Positions 53,648 through 62,862 of a stretch of 64,000 bases of DNA are shown in pieces (the stretch's first letter is position 1; each line of letters begins with the position of its first letter). Source of the stretch: Pseudomonas paracarnis (GTDB lineage: Bacteria; Pseudomonadota; Gammaproteobacteria; Pseudomonadales; Pseudomonadaceae); assembly GCF_904063055.1 (NCBI RefSeq), contig NZ_CAJFCN010000002.1, positions 1 to 64,000 on the forward strand, given 5' to 3'. Below the pieces are notes generated by a model, which was given only the letters and a program-made list of their open reading frames with translations, made no database searches and had not been told where the DNA came from. A program made the translations under genes and the position numbers.

Positions 53648-54442
53648 ATGCGTGTCGCCCTGTACCAATGCCCGCCGCTGCCGCTGGATGTGGCCGCTAA
53701 CCTGCAGCGCCTGCACCAGTTGGCCCATGAAGCACACGGCGCCGATGTGCTGGTGCTGCCAGAGATGTTTCTCAGCGGCTATAACATTGGCGCCGAAGCC
53801 GTTGGCGCACTGGCCGAGGCACAGGATGGGCCATCGGCGCAGGCGATTGCCGAACTGGCGCAAAGTGCCGGGCTGGCGATCCTGTATGGCTACCCGGAGC
53901 GGGCCGAAGACGGCCAGGTCTACAACGCCGTGCAGTTGATCGACGCCCACGGCAAGCGCCTGTGCAACTACCGCAAGACCCACTTGTTTGGCGATCTTGA
54001 CCACTCAATGTTCAGCGCCGGCCCCGATGATTTCCCGGTGGTGGAATTGAACGGGTGGAAGGTGGGCATGCTGATTTGCTACGACCTGGAGTTTCCGGAA
54101 AACACCCGGCGCCTGGCCCTCGCCGGTGCCGAACTGATTCTGGTGCCCACCGCCAATATGGTGCCGTTCGACTTCGTTGCCGACGTCACCGTGCGGGCGC
54201 GAGCCTTTGAAAACCAATGCTTCGTGGCCTATGCCAACTATTGCGGGCACGAAGGCGAGATTCACTACTGCGGGCAAAGCAGCATTGCCGCGCCGGAGGG
54301 CCAGCGAATTGCCCAGGCCGGCCTGGATGAAGCCTTGATCGTCGGCACCCTGGATCGCCAATCTATCGTCGACGCCCGCGCCGCCAACCACTACCTGCAA
54401 GACCGTCGCGCCGAACTCTACGGCGCACTGCACAAGCCCTGA
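53648..54442 (+). CDS. davA: 5-aminovaleramidase (carbon-nitrogen hydrolase)
   Basis: Hydrolyses the DavB product to 5-aminovalerate. The 264-residue nitrilase-superfamily protein has the catalytic triad E39 (PEMFLSGYNI), K110 (YRKTHLFG) and C144 (LICYDLEFPEN). The ATG at 53648 has AAGGAG at 53636-53641; a TTG at 53642 would add two residues. Ten bp after davB. Confidence 0.9.
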   Translation: MRVALYQCPPLPLDVAANLQRLHQLAHEAHGADVLVLPEMFLSGYNIGAEAVGALAEAQDGPSAQAIAELAQSAGLAILYGYPERAEDGQVYNAVQLIDAHGKRLCNYRKTHLFGDLDHSMFSAGPDDFPVVELNGWKVGMLICYDLEFPENTRRLALAGAELILVPTANMVPFDFVADVTVRARAFENQCFVAYANYCGHEGEIHYCGQSSIAAPEGQRIAQAGLDEALIVGTLDRQSIVDARAANHYLQDRRAELYGALHKP

Positions 54443-54490
54443 CCCATTGGGTTTGCTAGCATAGGCACTTCCCACGCCTCGGAAGTGCCC

Positions 54491-56866
54491 ATGCCTGCGC
54501 CGGTTCACCCTCATCCCCTTCACCTGACTCTCGCTAATGGCCTGCGGGTTTGCCTGCGCCATGCACCACGCTTGAAGCGCTGCGCCGCCGTTTTACACGT
54601 GGCTGCCGGCAGCCATGACGTGCCATTGGCCTGGCCTGGCCTGGCGCATTTTCTTGAGCACTTGTTGTTTCTCGGTACCGAACGTTTCCCAGTCGGCGAA
54701 GGGCTGATGGCCTACGTGCAGCGCCACGGTGGGCAGGTCAACGCCAGCACCCGTGAGCGCACCACCGAGTTCTTCTTTGAACTGCCGGTGCCGGCTTTTG
54801 CAGACGGGCTGGCGCGTTTGGCGGATATGCTGGCTCACCCGCGCCTGGCCCTCGACGATCAACAACGTGAACGCGAAGTGCTGGAGGCGGAGTTCATCGC
54901 CTGGTCCCAGGATGCCAAGGCCCAACAGCAAGTGGCGCTGCTGCAAGGCTTGGCGGCGGATCATCCTCTACGAGGTTTTCATGCCGGCAACCGCGACAGC
55001 CTGCCGGTGGAAAGCGACGAGTTTCAGCACGCCTTGCGAGGGTTCCACGCACGCTTTTATCAAAGCGGGCAGATGACCCTGAGCCTCGCCGGTCCACAAT
55101 CGCTGGCCGACCTGCAGGCCTTGGCCCAGCAGTTCAGTGACCAACTGACGCCCGGCCCATTGCACCCGCAGGCCGCTCCACCGGCCTTGATGCATGGCCC
55201 GGCGCGCCGTTATCAGCACGTCGCCGGCCAACACCTGCATCAGGTCATTACGTGTAACGCGCCACGGGAAGCGCTGGCGTTTCTCTGCACCTGGCTCAAC
55301 GCCTCGGCCCCCGGCGGGTTGCTCGCTGAACTGCAAGCGCGACGACTGGCCACCGCGCTGCAGGCGTCCGTGCTGTACCAATTCGCGGATCAAGCCGTGC
55401 TGGATATAGACTTCACCCTCGCCAGCGAACGCGAACCGGCTACGCAGATTGAAGAGTTGCTGCACGACTGGCTGGGTTTCTTCGCACACAGCGACTGGAC
55501 AGCGTTACGCGAAGAGTTCGCCTTGCTCAATGCTCGCCAGCAACAGGTCCAAGGCGCCCTGGCGTTGGCGCGCAACGATGCCCAAGACCTGTCGGAACAA
55601 GGCGTCGTAGCCCTCAAGGCCATGCTCGATTCACTGCACCTGCCCGCCTCCCGGCACCCTTGGCAACTGCCGCCCAATAACCCCTTGCTTCGTGCGCCCG
55701 CCAAGGAAGAACGCGCTGGCCTGATTCGTGGCCAAACCAGCGCCCACCGTGGCTTGCGCACCTTTGCCCAGGATCGCTCACGGGGCCGACGGGAGCTGTC
55801 AGCGTTGACCTTCAGCCAGGCGTTGGCGGATGACACTGGCGAAGGCGCGCTGTACCTGCACTGGCGGTTTGACTCGGCGGTACCCAGCGGGCTGGAAAGT
55901 CTGTTGCGGCCGTTGCGCGAGCAGGCACGCCAGGCCGGCGTCGAGTTGTCTTGCGAAACCTGCGCCACGGATTGGCAGGTGAAGATGCACGGCCTCCACG
56001 AGCCCATGCCGGCGGTGCTCGAAGCGTTGGCGCGGTGTCTGAGTGACTCGGATGAACCTTTGCCACCGACCGCTCCCGTGCCGATGATCGCCATCCGGGA
56101 ACTGCTCAAGGCGTTGCCCGCTTGCTGCGCGGGTGTTCAGCCCCAGCCTCAGGAGACGACAGCATCATGGGCTACCGCGCGCTGGCAGGCGCTGGGCGCA
56201 GGCCTGCCACCCGCCTGTGAAGCCGCGATCAAAGCCGCAGCGGTCCGGCTGCCTGGGCAACCGGCAAGCGTGCCTTCTACACCTCAGTCCCTTGACGGAC
56301 GAAAGCGCTGGCACGCAGTCAGCACCGAATCCAGCGAAGCAGCGCTACTGCTATTTTGCCCAACGCCGACTCAATCCCTCGCCGATGAAGCCCACTGGCG
56401 GTTGCTCGGGCACGTGCTCCAGGGGCCGTTCTACCAGCGTTTGAGAGTCGAACTGCAAATCGGCTACGCCGTGTTCAGCGGCATCCGACAGATCAACGGC
56501 CAAACCGGCCTGCTGTTTGGGGTGCAATCGCCGAGCGCCTCCCTGGACGGCATCGTCCAACAGTTGCAGGCCTTCCTGGGGCAACTGCCGTCGTTGATCG
56601 AACGCAGCCCCGACTTGGGTAACCAGGCCCTCGCGCAGCAGTTCGCGGCCCAGACGCTGCCCATCAACGAAGCTGCCGACTTGCTGTGGCACGCGCACCT
56701 GGCAGGTCATTCGTCGGGTTATCTGGATCAGCTTCAACAGTTGATCCAAGCGTGCACACGCGAGGATGTGCAGCGCGCCGCGCAACAACTCAATGACGCC
56801 GCAGGCGGCTGGCAATGCGTGGCCAACGGGCCGCGTATCAGCGACGACTGGCAAGCAGCGCCGTGA
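54491..56866 (+). CDS. pqqF: PQQ biosynthesis protease PqqF
   Basis: M16-family zinc protease thought to cut the PqqA peptide after cross-linking. The 791-residue protein has the inverted zinc motif HFLEH (H53, E56, H57) and typical M16 N- and C-lobes. The ATG at 54491 has GGAAG 5 bases upstream; a GTG at 54485 is an alternative. The first gene of the pqq cluster, 160 bp ahead of pqqA. Confidence 0.93.
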   Translation: MPAPVHPHPLHLTLANGLRVCLRHAPRLKRCAAVLHVAAGSHDVPLAWPGLAHFLEHLLFLGTERFPVGEGLMAYVQRHGGQVNASTRERTTEFFFELPVPAFADGLARLADMLAHPRLALDDQQREREVLEAEFIAWSQDAKAQQQVALLQGLAADHPLRGFHAGNRDSLPVESDEFQHALRGFHARFYQSGQMTLSLAGPQSLADLQALAQQFSDQLTPGPLHPQAAPPALMHGPARRYQHVAGQHLHQVITCNAPREALAFLCTWLNASAPGGLLAELQARRLATALQASVLYQFADQAVLDIDFTLASEREPATQIEELLHDWLGFFAHSDWTALREEFALLNARQQQVQGALALARNDAQDLSEQGVVALKAMLDSLHLPASRHPWQLPPNNPLLRAPAKEERAGLIRGQTSAHRGLRTFAQDRSRGRRELSALTFSQALADDTGEGALYLHWRFDSAVPSGLESLLRPLREQARQAGVELSCETCATDWQVKMHGLHEPMPAVLEALARCLSDSDEPLPPTAPVPMIAIRELLKALPACCAGVQPQPQETTASWATARWQALGAGLPPACEAAIKAAAVRLPGQPASVPSTPQSLDGRKRWHAVSTESSEAALLLFCPTPTQSLADEAHWRLLGHVLQGPFYQRLRVELQIGYAVFSGIRQINGQTGLLFGVQSPSASLDGIVQQLQAFLGQLPSLIERSPDLGNQALAQQFAAQTLPINEAADLLWHAHLAGHSSGYLDQLQQLIQACTREDVQRAAQQLNDAAGGWQCVANGPRISDDWQAAP

Positions 56867-56962
56867 TCATTGCCAACCCTGCAACAGGCTTTCTCCACCG
56901 AGACAGCGCTAACTTGAATAAAATTGCGTAACATTGCGCAGCAATATCTGAACATCTCCAAC

Positions 56963-57024
56963 AGGAGGTGGACTATATGTATTACTTGGTAGTGAACGTC
57001 CCATCCCTTGATAGGAGTAAGAAT
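56963..57024 (+). promoter_or_regulatory. Double translation start region before pqqA
   Basis: A near-perfect Shine-Dalgarno AGGAGGTG (56963-56970) lies six bases before an ATG at 56977, which is in frame with pqqA 16 codons downstream. A second AGGAG (57012-57016) lies eight bases before the usual pqqA ATG at 57025. Confidence 0.6.
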
Positions 57025-57099
57025 ATGACCTGGTCCAAACCTGCTTACACTGATCTGCGTATTGGTTTCGAAGTCACCATGTACTTCGCCAGCCGTTGA
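57025..57099 (+). CDS. pqqA: PQQ precursor peptide PqqA
   Basis: A 24-residue peptide, [17 protein letters not shown] then TMYFASR, whose Glu (E16) and Tyr (Y20) in the EVTMY core become the PQQ skeleton. An in-frame upstream ATG at 56977 could give a 40-residue form. A strong terminator separates it from pqqB, which allows much more pqqA than pqqB-E message. Confidence 0.96.
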   Translation: MTWSKPAYTDLRIGFEVTMYFASR

Positions 57100-57114
57100 T
57101 TGGCTGAGTGATAC

Positions 57115-57147
57115 AACGCCTCGGTTCGCCCGGGGCGTTTTTGTTTT
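57115..57147 (+). terminator. pqqA terminator or attenuator
   Basis: A 10-bp stem with one G-T pair (57115-57124 with 57130-57139), loop TTCGC, then TTTTTGTTTT. It lies 15 bp past pqqA and 23 bp before pqqB. Read-through is presumably needed to express pqqB-E unless pqqB has its own promoter. Confidence 0.85.
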
Positions 57148-57170
57148 GAGCTGTGCTTGATGGAGCGATC

Positions 57171-58082
57171 ATGTTTGTCCAGATTCTAGGTTCCGCCGCC
57201 GGCGGTGGCTTCCCGCAGTGGAACTGCAACTGCGTGAACTGCGCAGGTTTTCGCGATGGCAGCCTGCGGGCCCACGCGCGTACCCAGTCGTCCATCGCGA
57301 TCTCCGACGATGGCGTGAATTGGGTGCTCTGCAATGCCTCGCCGGATATCCGCGCGCAACTCCAGGGCTTTGCGCCCATGCAACCGGGCCGCGCCCTGCG
57401 CGATACCGGCATCAGCGCAATCATCCTGATGGACAGCCAGATCGACCACACCACTGGCCTGCTGAGCCTGCGCGAAGGCTGCCCGCATCAGGTGTGGTGC
57501 ACCGACATGGTCCACGAAGACCTGAGCACCGGTTTCCCGTTGTTCACCATGCTGACCCACTGGAACGGTGGCCTGGCCTGGAACCGCATCGAGTTGGACG
57601 CCAGCTTCACCATCCCGGCCTGCCCCAACCTGCGCTTCACCCCGCTGCCGTTGCGCAGCGCCGCACCGCCCTATTCGCCGCACCGTTTCGACCCGCACCC
57701 CGGTGACAACATTGGCCTGATCGTCGAAGACCTGCGCACCGGCGGCAAATTGTTCTACGCCCCGGGCCTGGGCAAGGTCGACGCACCGCTGCTGGACATC
57801 ATGGCCGGCAGTGACTGCCTGCTGGTGGACGGCACGATGTGGGACGACGATGAAATGCAGCGCCGTGGCGTCGGCACCCGCACCGGGCGTGAGATGGGCC
57901 ACCTGGCACAGAACGGCCCCGGCGGCATGCTTGAAGTGCTCGAGCAACTGCCCAAACAGCGCAAAGTGCTTATCCACATCAACAACACCAACCCGATCCT
58001 CGATGAAGACTCCCCCGAGCGAGCGGAGCTGGTGCGGCGCAATGTCGAAGTGGCTTACGACGGCATGAGCATTGAATTGTAG
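57171..58082 (+). CDS. pqqB: PQQ biosynthesis protein PqqB
   Basis: Metallo-beta-lactamase-fold protein that acts as an oxygenase on the cross-linked Glu-Tyr product. The 303-residue protein opens [19 protein letters not shown] and has NCVNC cysteines near the N-terminus. The ATG at 57171 has GGAGCG 4 bases upstream. Confidence 0.95.
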   Translation: MFVQILGSAAGGGFPQWNCNCVNCAGFRDGSLRAHARTQSSIAISDDGVNWVLCNASPDIRAQLQGFAPMQPGRALRDTGISAIILMDSQIDHTTGLLSLREGCPHQVWCTDMVHEDLSTGFPLFTMLTHWNGGLAWNRIELDASFTIPACPNLRFTPLPLRSAAPPYSPHRFDPHPGDNIGLIVEDLRTGGKLFYAPGLGKVDAPLLDIMAGSDCLLVDGTMWDDDEMQRRGVGTRTGREMGHLAQNGPGGMLEVLEQLPKQRKVLIHINNTNPILDEDSPERAELVRRNVEVAYDGMSIEL

Positions 58083-58093
58083 GAGCGATCGAA

Positions 58094-58846
58094 ATGACCG
58101 ACACACCGTTGAGCAAGGCTGAGTTCGAAGCCGCCCTGCGCGCCAAGGGCGCCTTCTACCATATCCATCACCCCTACCATGTGGCGATGTACGAAGGCCG
58201 CGCCAGCCGTGAGCAGATCCAGGGCTGGGTCGCCAATCGCTTCTACTATCAAGTGAATATCCCGCTGAAAGACGCGGCGATCCTGGCCAACTGCCCAGAC
58301 CGTGAAATCCGTCGCGAATGGATCCAGCGCCTGCTCGACCACGACGGCGCGCCCGGTGAAGACGGCGGTATCGAAGCCTGGCTGCGCCTGGGCCAGGCTG
58401 TGGGCCTGGACCCCGACCAACTGCGCTCCCAAGAGTTGGTGCTGCCCGGCGTACGCTTCGCCGTGGACGCCTATGTCAACTTCGCCCGCCGCGCCAGCTG
58501 GCAGGAAGCCGCCAGCAGCTCGCTGACCGAGCTGTTCGCGCCGCAAATCCACCAGTCGCGCCTCGATAGTTGGCCGCAGCACTACCCGTGGATCGACCCG
58601 GCCGGTTACGAGTACTTCCGCACCCGCCTGGGCCAGGCCCGGCGCGATGTGGAACACGGCTTGGCGATCACCCTGCAGCACTACACCACCCGCGAGGGGC
58701 AGGAGCGCATGCTGGACATTCTCCAGTTCAAACTGGACATCCTCTGGAGCATGCTGGACGCCATGAGCATGGCCTACGAACTCAAACGCCCGCCGTATCA
58801 CAGCGTGACCGAACAGCGGGTATGGCATAAAGGGATTACCCTATGA
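58094..58846 (+). CDS. pqqC: Pyrroloquinoline-quinone synthase PqqC
   Basis: Catalyses the final eight-electron oxidation and ring closure to PQQ. The 250-residue helical protein contains [32 protein letters not shown] and [20 protein letters not shown]. Overlaps pqqD by 4 bp. Confidence 0.96.
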   Translation: MTDTPLSKAEFEAALRAKGAFYHIHHPYHVAMYEGRASREQIQGWVANRFYYQVNIPLKDAAILANCPDREIRREWIQRLLDHDGAPGEDGGIEAWLRLGQAVGLDPDQLRSQELVLPGVRFAVDAYVNFARRASWQEAASSSLTELFAPQIHQSRLDSWPQHYPWIDPAGYEYFRTRLGQARRDVEHGLAITLQHYTTREGQERMLDILQFKLDILWSMLDAMSMAYELKRPPYHSVTEQRVWHKGITL

Positions 58847-59118
58847 GCTTTGATCGCAGCAAAAAACCGACCTGGCGCCAGGGCTATCGCTACCAGTACG
58901 AGCCTGCACAGAAAGGCCACGTGTTGCTCTACCCCGAAGGCATGATCAAGCTCAACGACAGCGCCGCATTGATCGGCGGCCTGATCGACGGCGAGCGCGA
59001 CGTGGCGGCCATCATTGCCGAGCTGGACAAGCAGTTCCCCGGCGTACCGGAGCTGGGTGACGACATCGAGCAATTCATGGAGGTCGCCCGTGCTGAGCAC
59101 TGGATCACCCTTGCCTGA
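58843..59118 (+). CDS. pqqD: PqqA-binding chaperone PqqD
   Basis: A 91-residue RiPP recognition element that presents PqqA to PqqE. Recognisable [24 protein letters not shown] and [10 protein letters not shown]. Overlaps pqqC (4 bp) and pqqE (29 bp). Confidence 0.95.
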   Translation: MSFDRSKKPTWRQGYRYQYEPAQKGHVLLYPEGMIKLNDSAALIGGLIDGERDVAAIIAELDKQFPGVPELGDDIEQFMEVARAEHWITLA

Positions 59119-60241
59119 AAAGCCAGCCATCGGCCTACCGCTGTGGCTGCTGGCCGAGCTGACCTATCGCTGCCCGTTGCAGTGCCCGTATTGCTCCAAC
59201 CCGCTGGATTTCGCCGAGCAGGGCAAGGAGTTGAGCACCGAACAATGGATCAAGGTATTTCGCGAAGCCCGTGAAATGGGTGCTGCGCAGCTGGGGTTTT
59301 CCGGCGGTGAGCCGCTGGTGCGCCAGGACTTGGCCGAACTGATCGGCGAGGCTCGCAAGCTGGGTTTCTACACCAACCTGATCACCTCTGGCATCGGCCT
59401 CACCGAACAAAAAATCAGCGACTTCAAGAAAGCCGGCCTGGACCATATCCAGATCAGCTTCCAGGCCAGTGACGAACAGGTGAACAACCTGCTGGCCGGC
59501 TCCAAAAAAGCCTTCGCGCAAAAACTGGAAATGGCCCGAGCCGTGAAAGCCCACGGCTACCCGATGGTGCTGAACTTCGTCACCCATCGGCACAATATCG
59601 ACAAGATCGACCGCATCATCGAGCTGTGCATTGCGCTGGAAGCAGATTTCGTCGAGCTCGCCACTTGCCAGTTCTACGGCTGGGCACAGCTCAATCGCGT
59701 GGGTTTGCTGCCCACACGCGAGCAGTTGGTGCGCGCCGAACGGATCACCAATGAATACCGCGCCAAACTGGAAGCCGAAGGCCACCCCTGCAAGCTGATC
59801 TTCGTGACACCGGATTATTACGAGGAGCGCCCCAAAGCCTGCATGAATGGCTGGGGCAGCATCTTCCTGACAGTCACACCCGACGGCACCGCACTGCCCT
59901 GTCACGGCGCGAGGCAAATGCCCGTGCAGTTTCCCAATGTGCGCGACCACAGCATGCAGCACATCTGGTACGACTCGTTTGGCTTCAATCGCTTTCGTGG
60001 CTACGACTGGATGCCCGAGCCGTGCCGATCATGCGACGAAAAAGAAAAGGATTTCGGCGGCTGCCGTTGCCAGGCCTTCATGCTCACCGGTGACGCCAGC
60101 AACGCCGACCCGGTATGCAGCAAATCCGAGCAGCACGGCATCATCCTTCAGGCGCGGGAAGAAGCCGAACAGGCCACCCAGACCATCGAGCAACTGGCCT
60201 TTCGCAATGAGCGCAACTCAAGGCTCATTGCAAAAGGCTGA
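59090..60241 (+). CDS. pqqE: Radical SAM PqqA peptide cyclase PqqE
   Basis: Forms the Glu-Tyr carbon-carbon bond in PqqA. The 383-residue protein has the radical SAM cluster motif at C28, C32 and C35 (CPLQCPYC), GFSGGEPL, and a C-terminal SPASM domain ([33 protein letters not shown]). The start is GTG at 59090, with GGAGG at 59079-59083 inside pqqD. An upstream in-frame start at 59015 would add 25 unrelated residues. Confidence 0.94.
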   Translation: MLSTGSPLPEKPAIGLPLWLLAELTYRCPLQCPYCSNPLDFAEQGKELSTEQWIKVFREAREMGAAQLGFSGGEPLVRQDLAELIGEARKLGFYTNLITSGIGLTEQKISDFKKAGLDHIQISFQASDEQVNNLLAGSKKAFAQKLEMARAVKAHGYPMVLNFVTHRHNIDKIDRIIELCIALEADFVELATCQFYGWAQLNRVGLLPTREQLVRAERITNEYRAKLEAEGHPCKLIFVTPDYYEERPKACMNGWGSIFLTVTPDGTALPCHGARQMPVQFPNVRDHSMQHIWYDSFGFNRFRGYDWMPEPCRSCDEKEKDFGGCRCQAFMLTGDASNADPVCSKSEQHGIILQAREEAEQATQTIEQLAFRNERNSRLIAKG

Positions 60242-60246
60242 GCGCC

Positions 60247-60405
60247 TCAACGCTTGGCGATGATGTACACCGCGTGGATGATGCCCGGGAAGTAACCGCA
60301 CAGGGTCAGCAGGATATTCAGCCAGAAGGCACCGCCGAAACCTACTTGTAGGAACACACCCAATGGCGGCAGCAGAATGGCGATGATGATACGAATGATG
60401 TCCAT
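60247..60405 (-). CDS. YqaE/Pmp3 family membrane peptide
   Basis: A 52-residue protein with two membrane segments: MDIIRIIIAILLPPLGVFLQ, then VGFGGAFWLNILLTLCGYFP, ending GIIHAVYIIAKR. This is the PMP3/YqaE pattern linked to membrane potential and salt stress. GGAG lies 8 bases before the ATG. It converges with pqqE five bases away. Confidence 0.92.
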   Translation of the reverse strand: MDIIRIIIAILLPPLGVFLQVGFGGAFWLNILLTLCGYFPGIIHAVYIIAKR

Positions 60406-60498
60406 GGGTCAGCTCCAGAAAATCGGCTCGTGTGAGCCGTGTAGCTAATCGACCTTGGCGGTTCGTGAGGGTTCAGTGGATTCTGGCATTGGGCCATC

Positions 60499-60816
60499 TC
60501 AGGCCAGAATCTGCAGGCCATGCTTTTGCACGATGCTCAATAATTTGAGCGCCATGCCGCTAGGCCGTTTCTCTCCCGACTCCCATTTTTTGACGGTGGA
60601 CGCGCTGGTGTTCAGGTAGCGGGCGAACACAGGTTGGCTGACATGGCTGCTTTCACGTAGTTGCTTGATCTGTTCGGCAGGTATTTGGTCTGGCATGGAT
60701 AAGCACGCCTCATCATATTCTCGCAGAGTGGTTTTGCTGATGGCGCCGACAGCATGAAGTGCCTTGGCTGACTGGTGAATGGACTCAAACGCCTCGCTTT
60801 TATACTTCTTGGTCAT
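60499..60816 (-). CDS. HigA/NadS-type antitoxin, XRE family
   Basis: A 105-residue helix-turn-helix protein: SEAFESIHQSAKALHAVGAISKTTLREYD at the N-terminus, and an XRE domain in the C-terminal half (LRESSHVSQPVFARYLNTSASTVKKWESGEKRPSG). The 17-bp overlap with the upstream toxin frame and the domain type fit a type II toxin-antitoxin antitoxin. The antitoxin is intact while the toxin is broken. Confidence 0.82.
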   Translation of the reverse strand: MTKKYKSEAFESIHQSAKALHAVGAISKTTLREYDEACLSMPDQIPAEQIKQLRESSHVSQPVFARYLNTSASTVKKWESGEKRPSGMALKLLSIVQKHGLQILA

Positions 60817-61165
60817 GATGTATCTCCACAAACTCCTTGAGATCCAGCATTTGCTGAATCTGTGCTTCGTTTAACCTTTCATAAGTTTTGGCCAGTGATC
60901 GAAACCAAACAAGTTCGCTCTGCGTAATGTTGCCTTGATCCTTCTTCGCGAACAGCAACTGATAAACCCAATAGTGCCTACCCTAGGCCAATATGATTGA
61001 ACGATGTCGATTTTGATTGAGGCGTTTTTTCCAGACACCACCGCCCAGATTATCTGCCTGCCCCCTCAGCATTTCGCCAAACGCCTCCCTCAACTCCGAA
61101 TCGCAGATCCAGGCTTTGTTGGCCGCCTCGGCAAATCGCCGTGTTTTAAACAACCTGAGCTTCAT
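60800..61165 (-). pseudogene. RelE/HigB-like toxin gene with an internal amber codon
   Basis: A 121-codon frame from MKLRLFKTRRFAEAANK to IHHDQEV is continuous except for one TAG at codon 61 (60983-60985), between RSIILA and GRHYWVYQ. Related toxins usually have a Lys codon there, so a single AAG to TAG change would explain it. After the stop the family sequence (VYQLLFAKKDQGNITQSELVWFRSLAKTYERL) continues in the same frame. It therefore looks like a recently inactivated toxin. Sequencing error or amber suppression cannot be excluded. Confidence 0.82.
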
Positions 61166-61316
61166 GGAGGTCCCTTCCCAAGAACATACCACCCAGTGGT
61201 ATAGATTAAAAGTCGAGCACGCTGTGCCCCATCGACGGTCCTTGCCGACGTCCGCTAAGAAACCACTGTTCCCAGGGAGGCTCAATCAACGTTTTCACAC
61301 CAGAAATTACCCAGAC

Positions 61317-61355
61317 AAAAAAACGCCCCCAGCCAAAAGAATCAGGCTGGAGGCG
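61317..61355 (-). terminator. Terminator of the class III aminotransferase gene
   Basis: On the minus strand an 11-bp stem with one mismatch (61345-61355 with 61324-61334), a 10-base loop and then seven T residues. It lies about 36 bp past the aminotransferase stop. Between this hairpin and the toxin start (61166-61316) I see no gene. Confidence 0.85.
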
Positions 61356-61390
61356 CCGCGTATGCCGCGAGACGGTTCAGGAAACTGGGG

Positions 61391-62653
61391 TCAAACGGCG
61401 ATGCCCTTGCGGCATTGCACTTGAGCGGTGCGCACCCGAGAAAAGGCGCGGGCAAGCCGCAGCAGCATTTCGTCGATGTGGGTTTTGCTGATGTTCAGCG
61501 CAGGGGTAAAGCGCAGGCAGTCAGGTTGTGAGGCAGTGAGAATCAGGCCTTCGTGCAGCGCGGCCTTGACCACTGCTGCGGCGCAATCGTCCGACAGTGT
61601 CAGGCCCCAAAGCAGCCCGTTGCCGCGCAAGGGCCCATGGTCGTAACGGTAGGCCAGCCGGGCAAGGCCTTCTGCCAGGTACAAGCCAGATTCACGTAGG
61701 TGCTCGAGAAAGCCGTTCTCCAATAGAGCGTCGAGTACGGCGATACCCGCAGATGCCATCAGTGCATTGCCGTGATGTGTACCGTCCAGCTCGCCCGGTT
61801 CGAAGCAACAGGCATTACCACGCGCCACCAGCGCCGCCAAGGGCACACCGCCGCCCAGGCCTTTGCCCAGGGCAATGATGTCGGCGCGCACGCCGTATTG
61901 CTGTTCGGCGAGCAGGCTGCCGCAGCGGCCGATACCGGTTTGCACTTCGTCGAAGATCAGCAGGATCCCGAGCTCACGGCACAGGCGTTCGACGCCTTTG
62001 AGGTAATGTTCTGTCGCAGGGACGACACCGCCGCCGCTTTGTATCGGCTCCAGCATGATGGCGACGGTCTGCGCATCGACCGCTGCATGCAGGGCCGGCA
62101 GATCGTTAAACGGCACCTGGCTGAAACCTGGCAGCTGCGGTTCGAACCGGTTTTCGCAGGCCATGGCCGACGCCGACATCGCCCCAAGGCTCCGGCCGTG
62201 GCAGCCATTGCTTACCGTGAGGATGTGGTAAGCGCCGCCACGATGCAGCTGGCCCCACTTGCGTGCCAACTTGATGGCCGCTTCACAGGCTTCGGCACCC
62301 GTGTTGAGCAAGTAGGCCTGATCACTGCCGGTGTGGTGGCACAGACGGTCGACGAGGTCCAGTTGCGCGCGGTTGTGCAAACCCAGGCCAGGGTTGATCA
62401 CGGTATGCATCTGTTCGGCAATGGCGTCGCGCACGGCCTGAGGACTGTGGCCCAGGCTGTTGGCGCCACCGCCTTGACTGAAATCCAGATAGGCGCGGTC
62501 GTCAGCGTCCGAAAGCCAGGAGCCCTGCCCCTGCACAAACACCTGGGGCGGGCGCGCCACAGTGGGCATCAGGCACTGGCTGGAAACCTCTGCACGCGGG
62601 GCATGCACAAGCAGGTCATCCAGACTCGGCGCGAAGCGACGGAACAAGTTCAC
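61391..62653 (-). CDS. Class III (acetylornithine-like) aminotransferase
   Basis: A 420-residue PLP-dependent aminotransferase. Motifs: LLNTGAEACEAAIKLARKWG, FDEVQTGIGRCG, and the Schiff-base lysine in IALGKGLGGGVPLAAL. The start is GTG at 62653 with GGAGG six bases upstream. From memory, some P. fluorescens pqq clusters have been described with an extra aminotransferase (pqqI) and a regulator (pqqH) at this place; I could not verify that this pair is the same. Divergent from the LysR gene. Confidence 0.85.
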   Translation of the reverse strand: MNLFRRFAPSLDDLLVHAPRAEVSSQCLMPTVARPPQVFVQGQGSWLSDADDRAYLDFSQGGGANSLGHSPQAVRDAIAEQMHTVINPGLGLHNRAQLDLVDRLCHHTGSDQAYLLNTGAEACEAAIKLARKWGQLHRGGAYHILTVSNGCHGRSLGAMSASAMACENRFEPQLPGFSQVPFNDLPALHAAVDAQTVAIMLEPIQSGGGVVPATEHYLKGVERLCRELGILLIFDEVQTGIGRCGSLLAEQQYGVRADIIALGKGLGGGVPLAALVARGNACCFEPGELDGTHHGNALMASAGIAVLDALLENGFLEHLRESGLYLAEGLARLAYRYDHGPLRGNGLLWGLTLSDDCAAAVVKAALHEGLILTASQPDCLRFTPALNISKTHIDEMLLRLARAFSRVRTAQVQCRKGIAV

Positions 62654-62862
62654 ACTTCACCTCCGTTGGCAACCTGACCTTGGTCGATGCCGCCTGCCAA
62701 TAAGGCCTTCAGATTTTTTGCGTTGCCTATGTAAACGCTATCAACAAAAACGCTGTTCATTGTCCGATCCGGCCCTGTAAGCCCTGCGAATAGGCGCTAG
62801 ACTAGGCGCCTCGGGGGCCAGCGGCCATTTCGATTTTCCAGCTTTTTCGATAAGCAAACCTT

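Noticed and set aside
60983..60985. Amber codon as a recoded residue (pyrrolysine or similar)
   Set aside because: No recoding machinery or context is visible, and a single-base change from a Lys codon is the simpler explanation.
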